Of a stretch of 64,000 nt of DNA, positions 40,462 to 50,982 are shown piece after piece. Position 1 is the stretch's first letter; each line of letters opens with the position of its first letter. The notes under the pieces are model-generated. The model was not told where the DNA came from and did no database searches. It saw nothing but the letters and a program-made list of their open reading frames with translations. The position numbers and the translations under genes were made by a program. The stretch comes from Alphaproteobacteria bacterium (GTDB lineage: Bacteria > Pseudomonadota > Alphaproteobacteria > UBA2966), in NCBI GenBank assembly GCA_018654745.1, contig JABILA010000110.1, positions 1 through 64,000 of the forward strand, written 5' to 3'.

Positions 40462-41483
40462 CGTGTGTTACCCCCGGTGAGACGAATACGGGGGTCGAGC
40501 ATGGCCAGGGCCAGATCAGAGAGGAACATACCAAACACGGTCAGGGCGGCCAGGAACATCAGGAATGATCCGGCAAGATATTGATCCTGTGAGCGCAAGG
40601 CTTCCACCAGCATGGGGCCGGTGGTCGGCAGCGACAGCACGACAGAAACAATGGCTGCACCGGAAATCACCTGCGGCAGCATGTTGCCAATATCGGCAAT
40701 GAACGGGTTCAGGGCCATGCGCAAAGGATACTTCATCAGCACCTTGAAGGGGTGCAGGCCCTTGGCGCGCCCGGTGGTGACATATTGCTTTTGTAGTTCG
40801 TCCAGCAGGTTGGCGCGCAAACGCCGGATCATACCTGCCGTGCCCGAGGTGCCGATGACAACAACGGGAATCCATAGATGCTCAAGTACGGACATCAATT
40901 TGGCAAAAGACCACGGCTCTTCCAGATATTGCGGGTCCATCAGACCACCGATCGACGTCCCGAAGGTGACATTGGCGTAATACAGCAATACCAGGGCCAG
41001 CAGGAAGTTGGGTGTCGCCAGGCCAATAAAGCCAAGGAAAGTCAGGGAATGATCCCCGATGCTGTACTGGTGTGTCGCCGAATAAACCCCGATGGGAAAG
41101 GAGACGATCCAGGTGAAGATAATGGTGGTGAAGGACACCAGAAAAGACAGGAACAACCGGTCGCCGACGACATCGCCAACAGGCAGGTTATATTCGAAGG
41201 AATATCCAAGGTCGCCTTGCAGCAGGCCTTCAAAACCGTTGTTGCCTGGCCAGATGCCAACCCAGACGGCATATTGTTCGACCATGGGCCGGTCCAGGCC
41301 ATATTGCTCGCGCAGGAATTCAATTTTCTCCAGCGCTGCTGTTTCGCCCTGGGCTTTCAGCTCCTGGATCTGGTTCGACAGATAATCACCGGGCGGCAAC
41401 TGGATAATAATGAACACAAGCACACTGATCGCCAACAAAGTCGGGATCATGATCAGCATCCGGTGCACAATATAGGTGAACAT
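40458..41483 (-). CDS. Oligopeptide-type ABC transporter permease (DppB/OppB-like)
   Basis: MFTYIVHRMLIMIPTLLAISVLVFIIIQLPPGDYL; RLRANLLDELQKQYVTTGRAKGLHPFKVLMKY. Confidence 0.93.
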   Translation of the reverse strand: MFTYIVHRMLIMIPTLLAISVLVFIIIQLPPGDYLSNQIQELKAQGETAALEKIEFLREQYGLDRPMVEQYAVWVGIWPGNNGFEGLLQGDLGYSFEYNLPVGDVVGDRLFLSFLVSFTTIIFTWIVSFPIGVYSATHQYSIGDHSLTFLGFIGLATPNFLLALVLLYYANVTFGTSIGGLMDPQYLEEPWSFAKLMSVLEHLWIPVVVIGTSGTAGMIRRLRANLLDELQKQYVTTGRAKGLHPFKVLMKYPLRMALNPFIADIGNMLPQVISGAAIVSVVLSLPTTGPMLVEALRSQDQYLAGSFLMFLAALTVFGMFLSDLALAMLDPRIRLTGGNTR

Positions 41484-41504
41484 ATCCTGTCTTACCTCAA
41501 ACCA

Positions 41505-43409
41505 TCACTTTTCGTAATAAAATGTATCAGGACGGTAAATGCCGAACATGGCACCCGGGTCCCAGTTATAAACCGCTTCGGCCGGAATGTTTCTCAGCTT
41601 GCCTGAGGCCACAACCGGCTGCATGACGCCCGAGACAATACCAATGGAAAAGGTCTCGTCTGCATGGATTTGCAACATTTGCTGCCAGATGTCGGCGCGG
41701 GTTGCATCGTCTGTCGAGACCAGCCATTGACCATTCAGGTCTGCCAGTTCCTTTGCCTTGGGCAAATCCGGTGCTTCTCCGGCCTGACCCTTGGTCTCAA
41801 AAAACTGTCCCCACTTTGGCCATTGCAGACTTTGCTGACTGGTCGGCGCCAGTTCCGCCGGATTCATACCAGCAGTGGGCAGGCCATTTTCAAAGCCACC
41901 CCAAATAGAGATCAGGGTCTCGCCCGAAAAAATACGGTTGCGGAAAACTTCCCGCTGGGATGGTTTGGTGAACAGCTTGATGCCAACCTCGGCCCAGCCA
42001 TCATGGACCAATTCCAGCACATCGGTCTGTTCGGTGTCTTCACCGGCGGTTTCGACAATGATGTTCATGGGCCGGCCATCAGGCAACAACCGGATGCCGT
42101 CTTCATCGCGTTTGTCTAACCCCAGGGCGTCCAGCATATCATTGGCTTTGGCTGGATCGTATTCGGTCCATTTCAGGGCGTAGTCTTCCTTGAATAAGGG
42201 ACTTTCTGGCAGGGCCGTGTTGTTGTGTTCCAGCGCCAGACCGAAGTAAAGCGATTCGTTGATCAACTCGCGATCCACAGACAGCGACAGGGCATTGCGG
42301 AATTTTGTCGTCCGCAGCAATTTGCGCCAGACCGGATCGTTGACGTTCAGGTTAGGATACAGTGCCAGATGCGCACCCTTGGCCGAGCGCCAGAGATTAA
42401 CCTTGTAGCCCACGCGTTCTTCTGAATCTTTCAGGAAAGTGAAATCCTTGAAGGCAAGGTTCCGGGCCTGCAGATCGGATTCGCCAGCACCGGCCTTGGC
42501 CGGGATCAGTTTGCCGTCAGACTGGTTCATGACGATCTTGTTGATGTAGGGAAGCTGGCGGCCTTCTTCATCGATGCGGTGATAGAAGGGATTGCGCCGA
42601 CCGGTAAAGCGGGTTGCCGGTGGCCGCGTGATGTTGGCCCAGGGCTGCAGGGTTGGCTGATCCGGATTGTTGAACTTGTACATATTGTCCAGCCGGTTAT
42701 GCAGGGCCGCCCAGTTGCGCTGGCCCTCTTCCTTGGCCATTTTATTCAGCGCAGTTTCGTCTGAATATTTGGCATGAAATTTTTTCAGATAATCGCTGGG
42801 GCGATAAACAAACAGCGGTGAGGCACCAGCCAGACGCGAGAGGAAAAACGGATTGGGCGTGTCCCAGGTGTAGCGAACCGTAACCTCGTCCAGCACTTCG
42901 AACATCGGCAATTTGCCATCGGCCAGCATGGCCACGGGTGGGCCGGACGGGGAAATTGATTTGTTGTTGGCGACGTCTTCCCACCAATAGCGGAAATCTT
43001 CCGACGTAAAGGCATCGCCATTTGACCACTTGTGGCCCTTGCGCAAAGTGAACGTAAAGATACGTCCCTCTTCGACTTTGTATTCTTTCAGGATGTCGGC
43101 GTGCATTTCAAAATTGTGGTCATAACCCATCAGACGGGCATAGCCCCAGACCACCAGATAGCGAACATCTTTTGATCGTCCGATCAGGGTGCGGAGGTTG
43201 CCGCCGTGCTGGCCAATGCTGCGCTCACCTGAAAATTTGACGATTTTGGGTTCAGCAGGCAGACGTTCTGCGATCGGTGGGATTTTGCCCTTGGCGATCA
43301 TCTTCTTGAAATAGGGCGTTTCGACCGGCGACAGTGCCAGCGCCTGGCTGGCGACCAAAACAGAAAGGCCTGCCGCGACGACGGCTGTCTTTTTCAATAG
43401 TCGGATCAT
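41505..43409 (-). CDS. ABC transporter substrate-binding protein, family 5
   Basis: Signal peptide MIRLLKKTAVVAAGLSVLVASQALA; FTFTLRKGHKWSNGDAFTSEDFRYWWED; start refined to 43409. Confidence 0.93.
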   Translation of the reverse strand: MIRLLKKTAVVAAGLSVLVASQALALSPVETPYFKKMIAKGKIPPIAERLPAEPKIVKFSGERSIGQHGGNLRTLIGRSKDVRYLVVWGYARLMGYDHNFEMHADILKEYKVEEGRIFTFTLRKGHKWSNGDAFTSEDFRYWWEDVANNKSISPSGPPVAMLADGKLPMFEVLDEVTVRYTWDTPNPFFLSRLAGASPLFVYRPSDYLKKFHAKYSDETALNKMAKEEGQRNWAALHNRLDNMYKFNNPDQPTLQPWANITRPPATRFTGRRNPFYHRIDEEGRQLPYINKIVMNQSDGKLIPAKAGAGESDLQARNLAFKDFTFLKDSEERVGYKVNLWRSAKGAHLALYPNLNVNDPVWRKLLRTTKFRNALSLSVDRELINESLYFGLALEHNNTALPESPLFKEDYALKWTEYDPAKANDMLDALGLDKRDEDGIRLLPDGRPMNIIVETAGEDTEQTDVLELVHDGWAEVGIKLFTKPSQREVFRNRIFSGETLISIWGGFENGLPTAGMNPAELAPTSQQSLQWPKWGQFFETKGQAGEAPDLPKAKELADLNGQWLVSTDDATRADIWQQMLQIHADETFSIGIVSGVMQPVVASGKLRNIPAEAVYNWDPGAMFGIYRPDTFYYEK

Positions 43410-45304
43410 GATCTCAAAAGCTCCTTCGCACTCGCACGGTCGCTTTCCACGGCGGCCCGGACAAAGTGTCCTTCGCCAATGTCGACCAGATGCGGTTTGA
43501 TGTCTCCGGTTTGTGTAAACGGGGCGTCCCATGCAGAGGGATCAGATGTTTTGCCTTCCATCAACGCCGTCAGGTCCAGCCTTGAATCCGGGTCTGTTTT
43601 TGGCACGGCAGACAGCAACGCCCTGGTATAGGGATGCACCGGGTTGGCAAACAGTTCTTCGCGCGGTGCCATTTCGACCAGGCGTCCGGCGCACATCACG
43701 GCGATCCGGTCGGCGATATAATCCACCACGGCCAGATTGTGCGAAATAAACAGATAGGTCAGCCCCAGCTTTTCCTGCAGGTCTTTCATCAGGTTCAACA
43801 CCTGGGCCTGGATCGATACATCCAGGGCCGAGACAGGTTCGTCACAAATCAGCAAGGAAGGTCGCAAGGCCAGGGCACGGGCGATGCCGATACGCTGGCG
43901 TTGTCCGCCGGAAAAACTGTGCGGGTAGCGACGCAGGAAGCTGACATTCAAGCCAACCAGTTGCACCAGTTCCTTGACCTTTGCGAAGCGCTCTTCTTCC
44001 GTGCCGATATTATGAATGACCAGCGGCTCGCTGATGATATCAAACACCGTCATGCGTGGGTTCAGTGATCCGAAAGGGTCCTGGAAGATATATTGAACCT
44101 TGCGGCGATAGGCCAGCAAATCGGCCCCCTTCAAGGAGCGCACATCGATATCTTCACCGCGATCATTCAGTCTGATTTCACCGGCATCGGCACTGAAGGC
44201 GCGCATGACCATTTTACTGGCGGTGGTTTTGCCGCAACCGCTTTCGCCGACCAGGCCCAGGCATTCGCCGCGTTCGATATGAAAAGAGACATCATCAACA
44301 GCCAGCTGAGAACCGCCCGGTTTGCTGCCGAACAAGGACGTCTTGCGGGTCGAGAAACTTTTTGTCAGGCCTTCGACCCTCAGCAAGGGATGTTTGCTGT
44401 CTTGCTCTGGCTCGGCCCGGCGCTCTTCCATTAAATGCGCTGTGTCGGTCTTGATCTCGCGGATCGGGATCAGACGTTCGCCGGGCTTCATGCCAAAGCG
44501 GGGCACGGCGCGTAGCAGGGCTTTCAGATAAGGGTGTTGCGGGTCACGGAAAATGTCGTGCAGGGTGCCGCTTTCCATGACCTTGCCGTGATACATGACA
44601 ACAATCTCGTCGGCCATGTTGGCGACCACACCCAGATCGTGGGTGATCATCAGGACGGCCATACCCAGCTTGTCGCGCAGGTCGTTCATCAGTTTCAGAA
44701 TCTGGGCCTGAATGGTGACGTCGAGGGCGGTCGTCGGCTCATCTGCAATTAACAGGGCCGGGCGACAAATCAGGGCCATGGCGATCATGGCGCGTTGGCG
44801 CAGGCCGCCGGACAATTCAAAGGGATATTTATGTACCGACTGGACCGGATCCGGAAAGCCAACCAGCTCCAGAATTTCAATGCTGCGTTCCAGGGCCTGG
44901 GCGGCATCGCATTTTGAATGCAGCTCGCAGGCTTCGCCGATCTGGTTGCCGATGGTGTGCAGCGGCGACAGCGAGGTCATGGGTTCCTGGAAAATTATGG
45001 AAATGCGGCCGCCGCGCAGATTGCGCATGGCACTGCCATCGGGACTCAATTTGGCGATGTCGACGAAATTGCCAGGCTTGTCGGGATCAAAAAAGACGAT
45101 TTCGCCGTTGGTGATATGCGCCGGTTTGGGCAGGATGCCCATGATGGCCTGACTGATGACGGTCTTGCCCGACCCGGATTCGCCAACGATGGCTACGGTT
45201 TTGCCTTTGGGCACACGAAAGGACACGCCCTCGACGGCTTTGACCACGCCTTCGGGCACGCGGAATTCGATCTTCAGATCACGGACAAGAAGTACATTGC
45301 TCAT
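43406..45304 (-). CDS. Fused DppD-DppF-like ABC transporter ATP-binding protein
   Basis: Two full NBDs: GESGSGKTVISQAIMG...LSGGLRQRAMIAMAL and GESGCGKTTASKMVMR...FSGGQRQRIGIARAL. Confidence 0.95.
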   Translation of the reverse strand: MSNVLLVRDLKIEFRVPEGVVKAVEGVSFRVPKGKTVAIVGESGSGKTVISQAIMGILPKPAHITNGEIVFFDPDKPGNFVDIAKLSPDGSAMRNLRGGRISIIFQEPMTSLSPLHTIGNQIGEACELHSKCDAAQALERSIEILELVGFPDPVQSVHKYPFELSGGLRQRAMIAMALICRPALLIADEPTTALDVTIQAQILKLMNDLRDKLGMAVLMITHDLGVVANMADEIVVMYHGKVMESGTLHDIFRDPQHPYLKALLRAVPRFGMKPGERLIPIREIKTDTAHLMEERRAEPEQDSKHPLLRVEGLTKSFSTRKTSLFGSKPGGSQLAVDDVSFHIERGECLGLVGESGCGKTTASKMVMRAFSADAGEIRLNDRGEDIDVRSLKGADLLAYRRKVQYIFQDPFGSLNPRMTVFDIISEPLVIHNIGTEEERFAKVKELVQLVGLNVSFLRRYPHSFSGGQRQRIGIARALALRPSLLICDEPVSALDVSIQAQVLNLMKDLQEKLGLTYLFISHNLAVVDYIADRIAVMCAGRLVEMAPREELFANPVHPYTRALLSAVPKTDPDSRLDLTALMEGKTSDPSAWDAPFTQTGDIKPHLVDIGEGHFVRAAVESDRASAKELLRS

Positions 45305-45876
45305 CGAAGGTGTGCGTCTCCGTAATCTTTTTCTGCAGGTGCCAGTTCTGCGGGTGCAAGTTCTGCAGGTGCCAGGCCCATCGCCTTCAGGTTTTCCAAA
45401 GTTGTTGTTTCAAGGTTCAATCCGTTTATACCTGCAATTCCTGTCGTTTCGGCAACAATCTGTTCAAAGCCGTCAATGGCGCTGTCCAGAGACAATTTTT
45501 CACCTTCACCGCCCAGCTGCAGCTGCATCCAGCCTGCCTCACGGTCCCGTCGTGTTGAAAAGTACCTTAACTTCAAAACTTGCATATTGCGCCACGAAAT
45601 CGACTTTTTCGGCGCAAAACGACCTGCGGTCCTGATGCCCTTGTCACAAAGCATTACCGTCGTGGCCTGTCGGATCATCGTGCGAAAGCCGAATATCAGA
45701 AAAACAATCACCAACAAAAACAGAATAACCTTCAAAACATCGACCAGATCGACCAGTAGCAATGGTCCTGCGGTCAGTATCAAACCAATTGATGTTCGGA
45801 ATAGATCGCCTGCCAGCGCACGCATCGGGTATCGATGTCGCGACTTGACCTGCCAATCGTCCCCTCCCACCATCAT
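45301..45876 (-). CDS. Hypothetical two-TM protein with PH-like C-terminal region
   Basis: ORF 191 aa, TM stretch LLLVDLVDVLKVILFLLVIVFLIFGF; 4-bp overlaps with both neighbours. Confidence 0.7.
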   Translation of the reverse strand: MMVGGDDWQVKSRHRYPMRALAGDLFRTSIGLILTAGPLLLVDLVDVLKVILFLLVIVFLIFGFRTMIRQATTVMLCDKGIRTAGRFAPKKSISWRNMQVLKLRYFSTRRDREAGWMQLQLGGEGEKLSLDSAIDGFEQIVAETTGIAGINGLNLETTTLENLKAMGLAPAELAPAELAPAEKDYGDAHLR

Positions 45877-46679
45877 GAAAGCTTAAAGGCTTCATGCGCA
45901 TCAAGCCAGCGTACAGAAGGCTGTTCCGCTGTCCAGGCCGCAAATTTTTCCAAAAAGGCCCATGTTTTCGCATCCTGGACCAGATGATGGGTTAAAATGC
46001 CGGTTATTTCCCCCTGATCGGCGGATAAACCCGCTGATCTTCCGCGTTTAGTCACCAAATGCTCTGTCAGCAGGTCCAATGTCGCGACTTCTCCCAAAAA
46101 TGTCTTGTCGGCTTTCCAGTTTATGGGGTCGACATGGCAATTGTTAATATGCAGGCCGGCATGCACAGAGTTCGGATCCCGGTCTTTGTAGGTCGACAAG
46201 CCGACAAAACCGGTTTCCGTTAAAATCGGGATCAAGGCGTCGGGGATCCGGTTCCAGGGCGGCACCAATACCGGTAAGGCGCGGTCGGGGAATGCATTAT
46301 TCAATAAGGCCAGGGCGCGAACAAGGTCGGCGGTCATATCCGCCAGGGGTCGCTGACTGGTGAATTCTGCTTTCTTTTCGTCTGCAAGTGCCCGGTTCCG
46401 ATGGTCCAGGCCATGAACCAGCAGACAGGTATCCGCTGCAAACAGGTCCGTATTATGGGCCAGGGTTTCCGACATATTTGCCGGAATGACGGCCAGGGAA
46501 AGAGGAATATCGTATCGCTGACTGATACCTGTCAGGCGTGCCAGTTCTGGTGTTGGCTCAATGACATCGTCGTCCCGCCACCATAATGCGACTTCCCGGC
46601 CTGCGATCTGCCATTTTTCAACTTCATCGGAAAGGCGTTGCCAGGCCGTCTGAATATCTGTGGAGGCCGTCGACATCAA
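45873..46679 (-). CDS. Polysaccharide deacetylase-like protein
   Basis: VALWWRDDDVIEPTPELARL; CLLVHGLDHRNRAL; VLVPPWNRIPDALIPILTETGFVGLSTY. Confidence 0.82.
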   Translation of the reverse strand: MMSTASTDIQTAWQRLSDEVEKWQIAGREVALWWRDDDVIEPTPELARLTGISQRYDIPLSLAVIPANMSETLAHNTDLFAADTCLLVHGLDHRNRALADEKKAEFTSQRPLADMTADLVRALALLNNAFPDRALPVLVPPWNRIPDALIPILTETGFVGLSTYKDRDPNSVHAGLHINNCHVDPINWKADKTFLGEVATLDLLTEHLVTKRGRSAGLSADQGEITGILTHHLVQDAKTWAFLEKFAAWTAEQPSVRWLDAHEAFKLS

Positions 46680-47836
46680 TCGTCCCAGGTCACAGCGTCA
46701 GCCCAATCATTGACCAGTGTTGCCGATCTCCTGGCCCCGCCCGTATCGATAAAGGCCCCTGATGGCGGCCCGTTGACGGCCTTGTCGACAGCGGCGGCGA
46801 GAATGTCGGGCGACAAGGTCGCTTCGTCAACAACATGCAAAACACCTTGTTCGGACAGCAACCGCGCTCGCAAGGTCTGTTCCGTCTCAATACCACCGGC
46901 ATAGGGCACAACCACAGCCCGGGCCCCGGCGTGCAGGGTTTCCATGATCGTGTTGTAGCCGCCCTGGCTTATGGAAACAGCGCAATTGGCCAGCAGACTG
47001 GTAAAATCGGGCCGCGCACGTTCCACCACGACGCCATTGGGAGCCAGTGATTTCAGGTCTGAAAATTCCGCTTCGAGAACGGTGTGGCCGACCAGCAATC
47101 GCCAGACCCGGTCATTCAGGCCGCTAACGGATCTGGCCTGCATTGCAGTGCGCAACAACTGGTCGCCAACTGCGCCGCCACCGGCAGAAACGATCACTTC
47201 ACCAAATCCGGGGCTGTCTGGGCCGCCTTTTATGCCAGAAGTATCAACGACATAGCCGGTATAGCGTGCTTTGTCGCCAAGTCGTTCCGCATGTGGAAAG
47301 GTTTGATCAAAGGAAATCAGATTGGGGTCGCCGTGCATCATCACGTGATCGAAATAGCGATTGATCAGATCAATCATCTCGTCGTTGCGGCCCGGCTTTT
47401 TTTGCGCCACCAGAATATCCCGGACCGAACAAATCACAGCTGGTGGTTTGGCCGCAGATGTTGCGGCGTCCAGCAAGGGCAGCAGTTCAAACCGCATTTG
47501 GCGGCGACCAAAGGGGAACAGCTCGAACATCAGGATATGTGGCCGGGTTTCCTGCCACGCCGTCATCAATGCGTCGGCACGGCGTTGTCGCCAGGCGTCG
47601 TCTATGGGCTGATCGCTTTCGTCGACCAGTTCCTTGAAATACAAGTCGACCGCGCGCACCGGGGGCAATTGTTTTAATGTTGCGCCGCCGATATCCAGAC
47701 CGGGTACGGGACTGCCACCTGAGACCAGCGTGACCTCCAGACCAGCGGCATCCATGGCACGCACCAGGGTTGCCGCTCGTCGCAGATGGCCAATGCCCAG
47801 AAGGTGTTGCACATAAAAGAGGACGCGGTGTGTCAT
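46676..47836 (-). CDS. MurG/COG4671-like glycosyltransferase
   Basis: RVLFYVQHLLGIGHLRRAATLVRAM; SISQGGYNTIMETLHAGARAVVVPYAG. Confidence 0.87.
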   Translation of the reverse strand: MTHRVLFYVQHLLGIGHLRRAATLVRAMDAAGLEVTLVSGGSPVPGLDIGGATLKQLPPVRAVDLYFKELVDESDQPIDDAWRQRRADALMTAWQETRPHILMFELFPFGRRQMRFELLPLLDAATSAAKPPAVICSVRDILVAQKKPGRNDEMIDLINRYFDHVMMHGDPNLISFDQTFPHAERLGDKARYTGYVVDTSGIKGGPDSPGFGEVIVSAGGGAVGDQLLRTAMQARSVSGLNDRVWRLLVGHTVLEAEFSDLKSLAPNGVVVERARPDFTSLLANCAVSISQGGYNTIMETLHAGARAVVVPYAGGIETEQTLRARLLSEQGVLHVVDEATLSPDILAAAVDKAVNGPPSGAFIDTGGARRSATLVNDWADAVTWDD

Positions 47837-47876
47837 GGTTTCATTTTATACACCGGGCCGCGCTTTTGGTCAGCCA

Positions 47877-48491
47877 TCAGGACAAATTAGTCAGTGGTTC
47901 ACCGACAGGCACATTCATTTTCCACGGCCTGGGGCTGCCATCGCGGTCCAGCTCAAAGATATGGGCGCTAGTCCAATCCAGCTTTACCGGTGCCTTGCCC
48001 ATCATGTCCCAGTTATAAGCCAATGCCATGACGGCCCGGATCACCCCTTTATGGCAAACCGCCGTTATGCCAGGCCGGGTTCCAGCGATATCGGACATCC
48101 AGGATTTCAGGCGCTGCTGCACATCACGCGGGCTTTCGCCGCCTGCGGGCCGAAAATCCAGACCCTTGTCTTCATTCTCCTGCAATGCCGGGCCAAGTTC
48201 TGCGCGAAGGTCGGCAAGTGTGCGACCCTCCCAGTCTCCCCAGTTCATTTCCATCAGGGCTGGCTCAAGCGGTGGGGCAAAGCCGCACAGCAAACCGGCT
48301 GTGGTACGCGCGCGCTTCAAGGGGCTGGACATCCAGTAAAAACCAGCCAGTTCAGGGTTCAGGGCGACACCAATATGATCCCTGATTTGCAGATATCCGG
48401 CGTCCGACAAGGGAATGTCCGTTTGCCCCTGCATACGGACTTCATCATTCCAGGCTGTGCGCCCGTGTCTGATCAGGGCAAGCCGGGTCAT
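47877..48491 (-). CDS. Histidine phosphatase (phosphoglycerate mutase) family protein
   Basis: LALIRHGRTAWNDEVRMQGQTDIPLSDAG (RHG motif). Confidence 0.92.
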   Translation of the reverse strand: MTRLALIRHGRTAWNDEVRMQGQTDIPLSDAGYLQIRDHIGVALNPELAGFYWMSSPLKRARTTAGLLCGFAPPLEPALMEMNWGDWEGRTLADLRAELGPALQENEDKGLDFRPAGGESPRDVQQRLKSWMSDIAGTRPGITAVCHKGVIRAVMALAYNWDMMGKAPVKLDWTSAHIFELDRDGSPRPWKMNVPVGEPLTNLS

Positions 48492-49654
48492 TTTGCGTGT
48501 TCCTTGTTCGATTTGGCCATTTCCAGACCCCTGTTCAGGGTTGCCGCGGCCTGTTGCAGGGATCGCTCGTTTGCAACGAATTCACCTGCCGCAGTGCCCA
48601 TATCAGTGCGCATGTCCCTGTCATCGATCAACTTGCTGACGGCCGACGCGAAAGCCTCCGGATTATCAGGGGGCACCAGCGTTGCCGTGGTTCCGCCCCG
48701 GACAACGTCAGGCACACCCCTGGAATCTCCGGCAACGACCGGCAGTCCTGCTGCTTGCGCTTCCAGCATGGCCATACCGTATGCTTCACCAACCGCTGGC
48801 CAGACACATATGTCTGCCGCGATAAGAATACGGGCAACCTCCGGTCCTGGCTGCTCACCGGCGAAAATAACGTGGTTTTTCAGCTTGTTTCGGCTCTGAA
48901 ACAGATTTTTTGTCTCCGCGGCATATTCACCGTCGCCGACAATTACAAGCTGCCAGCTTGTCGACACCGATATCAGCTCCAGGCTTTTGGCCAATTGTTC
49001 ATAGGAATGATATTTGTCACCTTTTCGCATCATGCCAACAGCGACCAATAGAACATCTGCTGTTGCGCCAAATGACTGGTTCAGGAAATTTCGGGCATCT
49101 GTTTTGTCAGAACGGTCGTATTGAAAAGACGTCGCATCTAGAAAGGGCGGTAAATAGACCAGTCGGTCAGGTGATGCCAAAACGGGTTCAACGCAGGCCA
49201 TATCGTGTCGCGTCAAACAAAACGCACAGTCAGCCTTTTTCAAGCTGGCTTCAACGCTCTCATGGGCCAGTTTCCAGGGACCGTTTGCACGTTTTGGCGC
49301 ATGACTTGGCTCGGCGACGACATAGGGAATACCCAGTGCGTCACTGACAGCTGGACCCAGATGATCAGGTGCCTTGTAATATTGGTGATAGGTGAACCAT
49401 ACGCTCGGTCTGTTTTGTTCGGGCTGTAAAAGACAGGTCTCAATTATGTGGTGTGCTTCCACCCGCCCGGCGGCAAACATACCCTCTTGCAGGGTCGGAT
49501 CTCCGGTGCCTTCATAGCTTCTGAAATCGGACGCAAGGGCAACTTTGTGGCCTGCAAGTTCCAGGGTCGTCATGAGCAATCTGGCCATGCGCCGGTCCCC
49601 TGACGGCACAGGATGCGTTGGTGCTTTCAGGGGGGCATAGAATGAAATACGCAC
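48488..49654 (-). CDS. Glycosyltransferase family 4 protein
   Basis: ADICVWPAVGEAYGMAMLEAQAAGLPVVAGDSRGVPDVV. Confidence 0.9.
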   Translation of the reverse strand: MRISFYAPLKAPTHPVPSGDRRMARLLMTTLELAGHKVALASDFRSYEGTGDPTLQEGMFAAGRVEAHHIIETCLLQPEQNRPSVWFTYHQYYKAPDHLGPAVSDALGIPYVVAEPSHAPKRANGPWKLAHESVEASLKKADCAFCLTRHDMACVEPVLASPDRLVYLPPFLDATSFQYDRSDKTDARNFLNQSFGATADVLLVAVGMMRKGDKYHSYEQLAKSLELISVSTSWQLVIVGDGEYAAETKNLFQSRNKLKNHVIFAGEQPGPEVARILIAADICVWPAVGEAYGMAMLEAQAAGLPVVAGDSRGVPDVVRGGTTATLVPPDNPEAFASAVSKLIDDRDMRTDMGTAAGEFVANERSLQQAAATLNRGLEMAKSNKEHAK

Positions 49655-49660
49655 GTTCGT

Positions 49661-50893
49661 TTACCTGATTTCAGATTCTGAAACTGTACGATTGAACAGA
49701 TTCAATAATTGCTCGATACCCTTGTCCAGCTTGAACTCCGCCCGTACGTTTTTCATGCCGGCGTCAGCCATCGATTGCCGCAGCTCCGGATTACGGCACA
49801 AGGTTTCCAACGCAGCCGTCATTTCGGAAGGGGATTCCGGGGGCACTAACAAACCCGTCCGTTCGTTCGTTATCAGCTCGGGGATTGCTGAAACGGTCGT
49901 ACTGATACAGGCCACCCCCAGGCTCTGGGCTTCCATCAAAACGTTGGGTAAACCGTCCCTGTCACCGTCGTTTGCAATCCGGCTGGCAAGCACAAAAATG
50001 TCTGCCTCACGATAGGCAGCGATGACATCTTCTTGGGACTTTGCGCCCATCCAGTTCGTCCGTTCGGAGATGCCTTTTTGGCTGGCGAGGGCTTTCAACT
50101 TGTCCCGCAAGGGACCTCCGCCGATATGCACAAATCGCCAGTTGATGTCTTTTGGCAGGTCGGCCAGGGCCGATAAAAGTACGTCATATCCTTTTTTGAC
50201 AACGGCCCGTCCGACGGACAGGATTACGACAGGTTTTTCAGCTGAATCAGTGATTTCCGACCGTTCGGTTTTGGGAAATCGTTTAAAATCAAGACCATGA
50301 TAGACCAGGTGTACTTTTTCGGCAGGCGCCAGCGTATCAAGATAATCACGATTGGCGCCGGTACAGGTGACCGCCCACGAACAGTCGTCCAGTTTTTCAG
50401 ATAACTCCCATTTCGGAAGCGTCCAGATATCTTTGGCGTGGGCGGAAACGCTCCACGGAATTTCCTTCATCAAAGCCGCATATCGCGTCACAGACCCGGG
50501 TGTGTGAATAAAATGGGCATATAAATGCCTGATTTCTGACGGCATTTCTGTTGCCAAAACCATTGCCTGGCCGAAACGACGAACGCGATTGGGCGTTGGA
50601 TCACGAAACAGATCCTGAAACCAGATTTTCCAGGTTTTTTTGAAACCGGGCAGCTTGCGTGCTGCTAACCAGGCTTTCAGGACCCGTCCGGGTTCCTGAT
50701 AAAGATATTCTGGCAGGTAGCTGACGGGGGCCGTTATCTTTTTATTCAGATCGTGAATGGCGGTGTCTGTGGGGTGGCGCAAACTGTAGATCTGCAGATC
50801 CATACCGGCTTGCTGCAGGGCCAGAATTTCCTGTGCGATGAACGTTTCGGAGAGGCGCGGATAGCCCTTCAGAACAATACCAACCTTGCCCAT
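49661..50893 (-). CDS. Glycosyltransferase family 4 protein
   Basis: MGKVGIVLKGYPRLSETFIAQEILAL; ADIFVLASRIANDGDRDGLPNVLMEAQSLGVACISTTVSAIPELI. Confidence 0.92.
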   Translation of the reverse strand: MGKVGIVLKGYPRLSETFIAQEILALQQAGMDLQIYSLRHPTDTAIHDLNKKITAPVSYLPEYLYQEPGRVLKAWLAARKLPGFKKTWKIWFQDLFRDPTPNRVRRFGQAMVLATEMPSEIRHLYAHFIHTPGSVTRYAALMKEIPWSVSAHAKDIWTLPKWELSEKLDDCSWAVTCTGANRDYLDTLAPAEKVHLVYHGLDFKRFPKTERSEITDSAEKPVVILSVGRAVVKKGYDVLLSALADLPKDINWRFVHIGGGPLRDKLKALASQKGISERTNWMGAKSQEDVIAAYREADIFVLASRIANDGDRDGLPNVLMEAQSLGVACISTTVSAIPELITNERTGLLVPPESPSEMTAALETLCRNPELRQSMADAGMKNVRAEFKLDKGIEQLLNLFNRTVSESEIR

Positions 50894-50982
50894 ATCAGCG
50901 ACCAGATTCCATATCAGTTACCAGATCCCACTTTGGTGTTCTGATCCATATCTGCCAACAGGCAAGCTCACTTGAATATTGA

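Noticed and set aside
47835-48899. 354-aa plus-strand ORF antisense to histidine phosphatase and GT4 genes
   Set aside because: Spans two well-supported opposite-strand genes and shows no domain signature.
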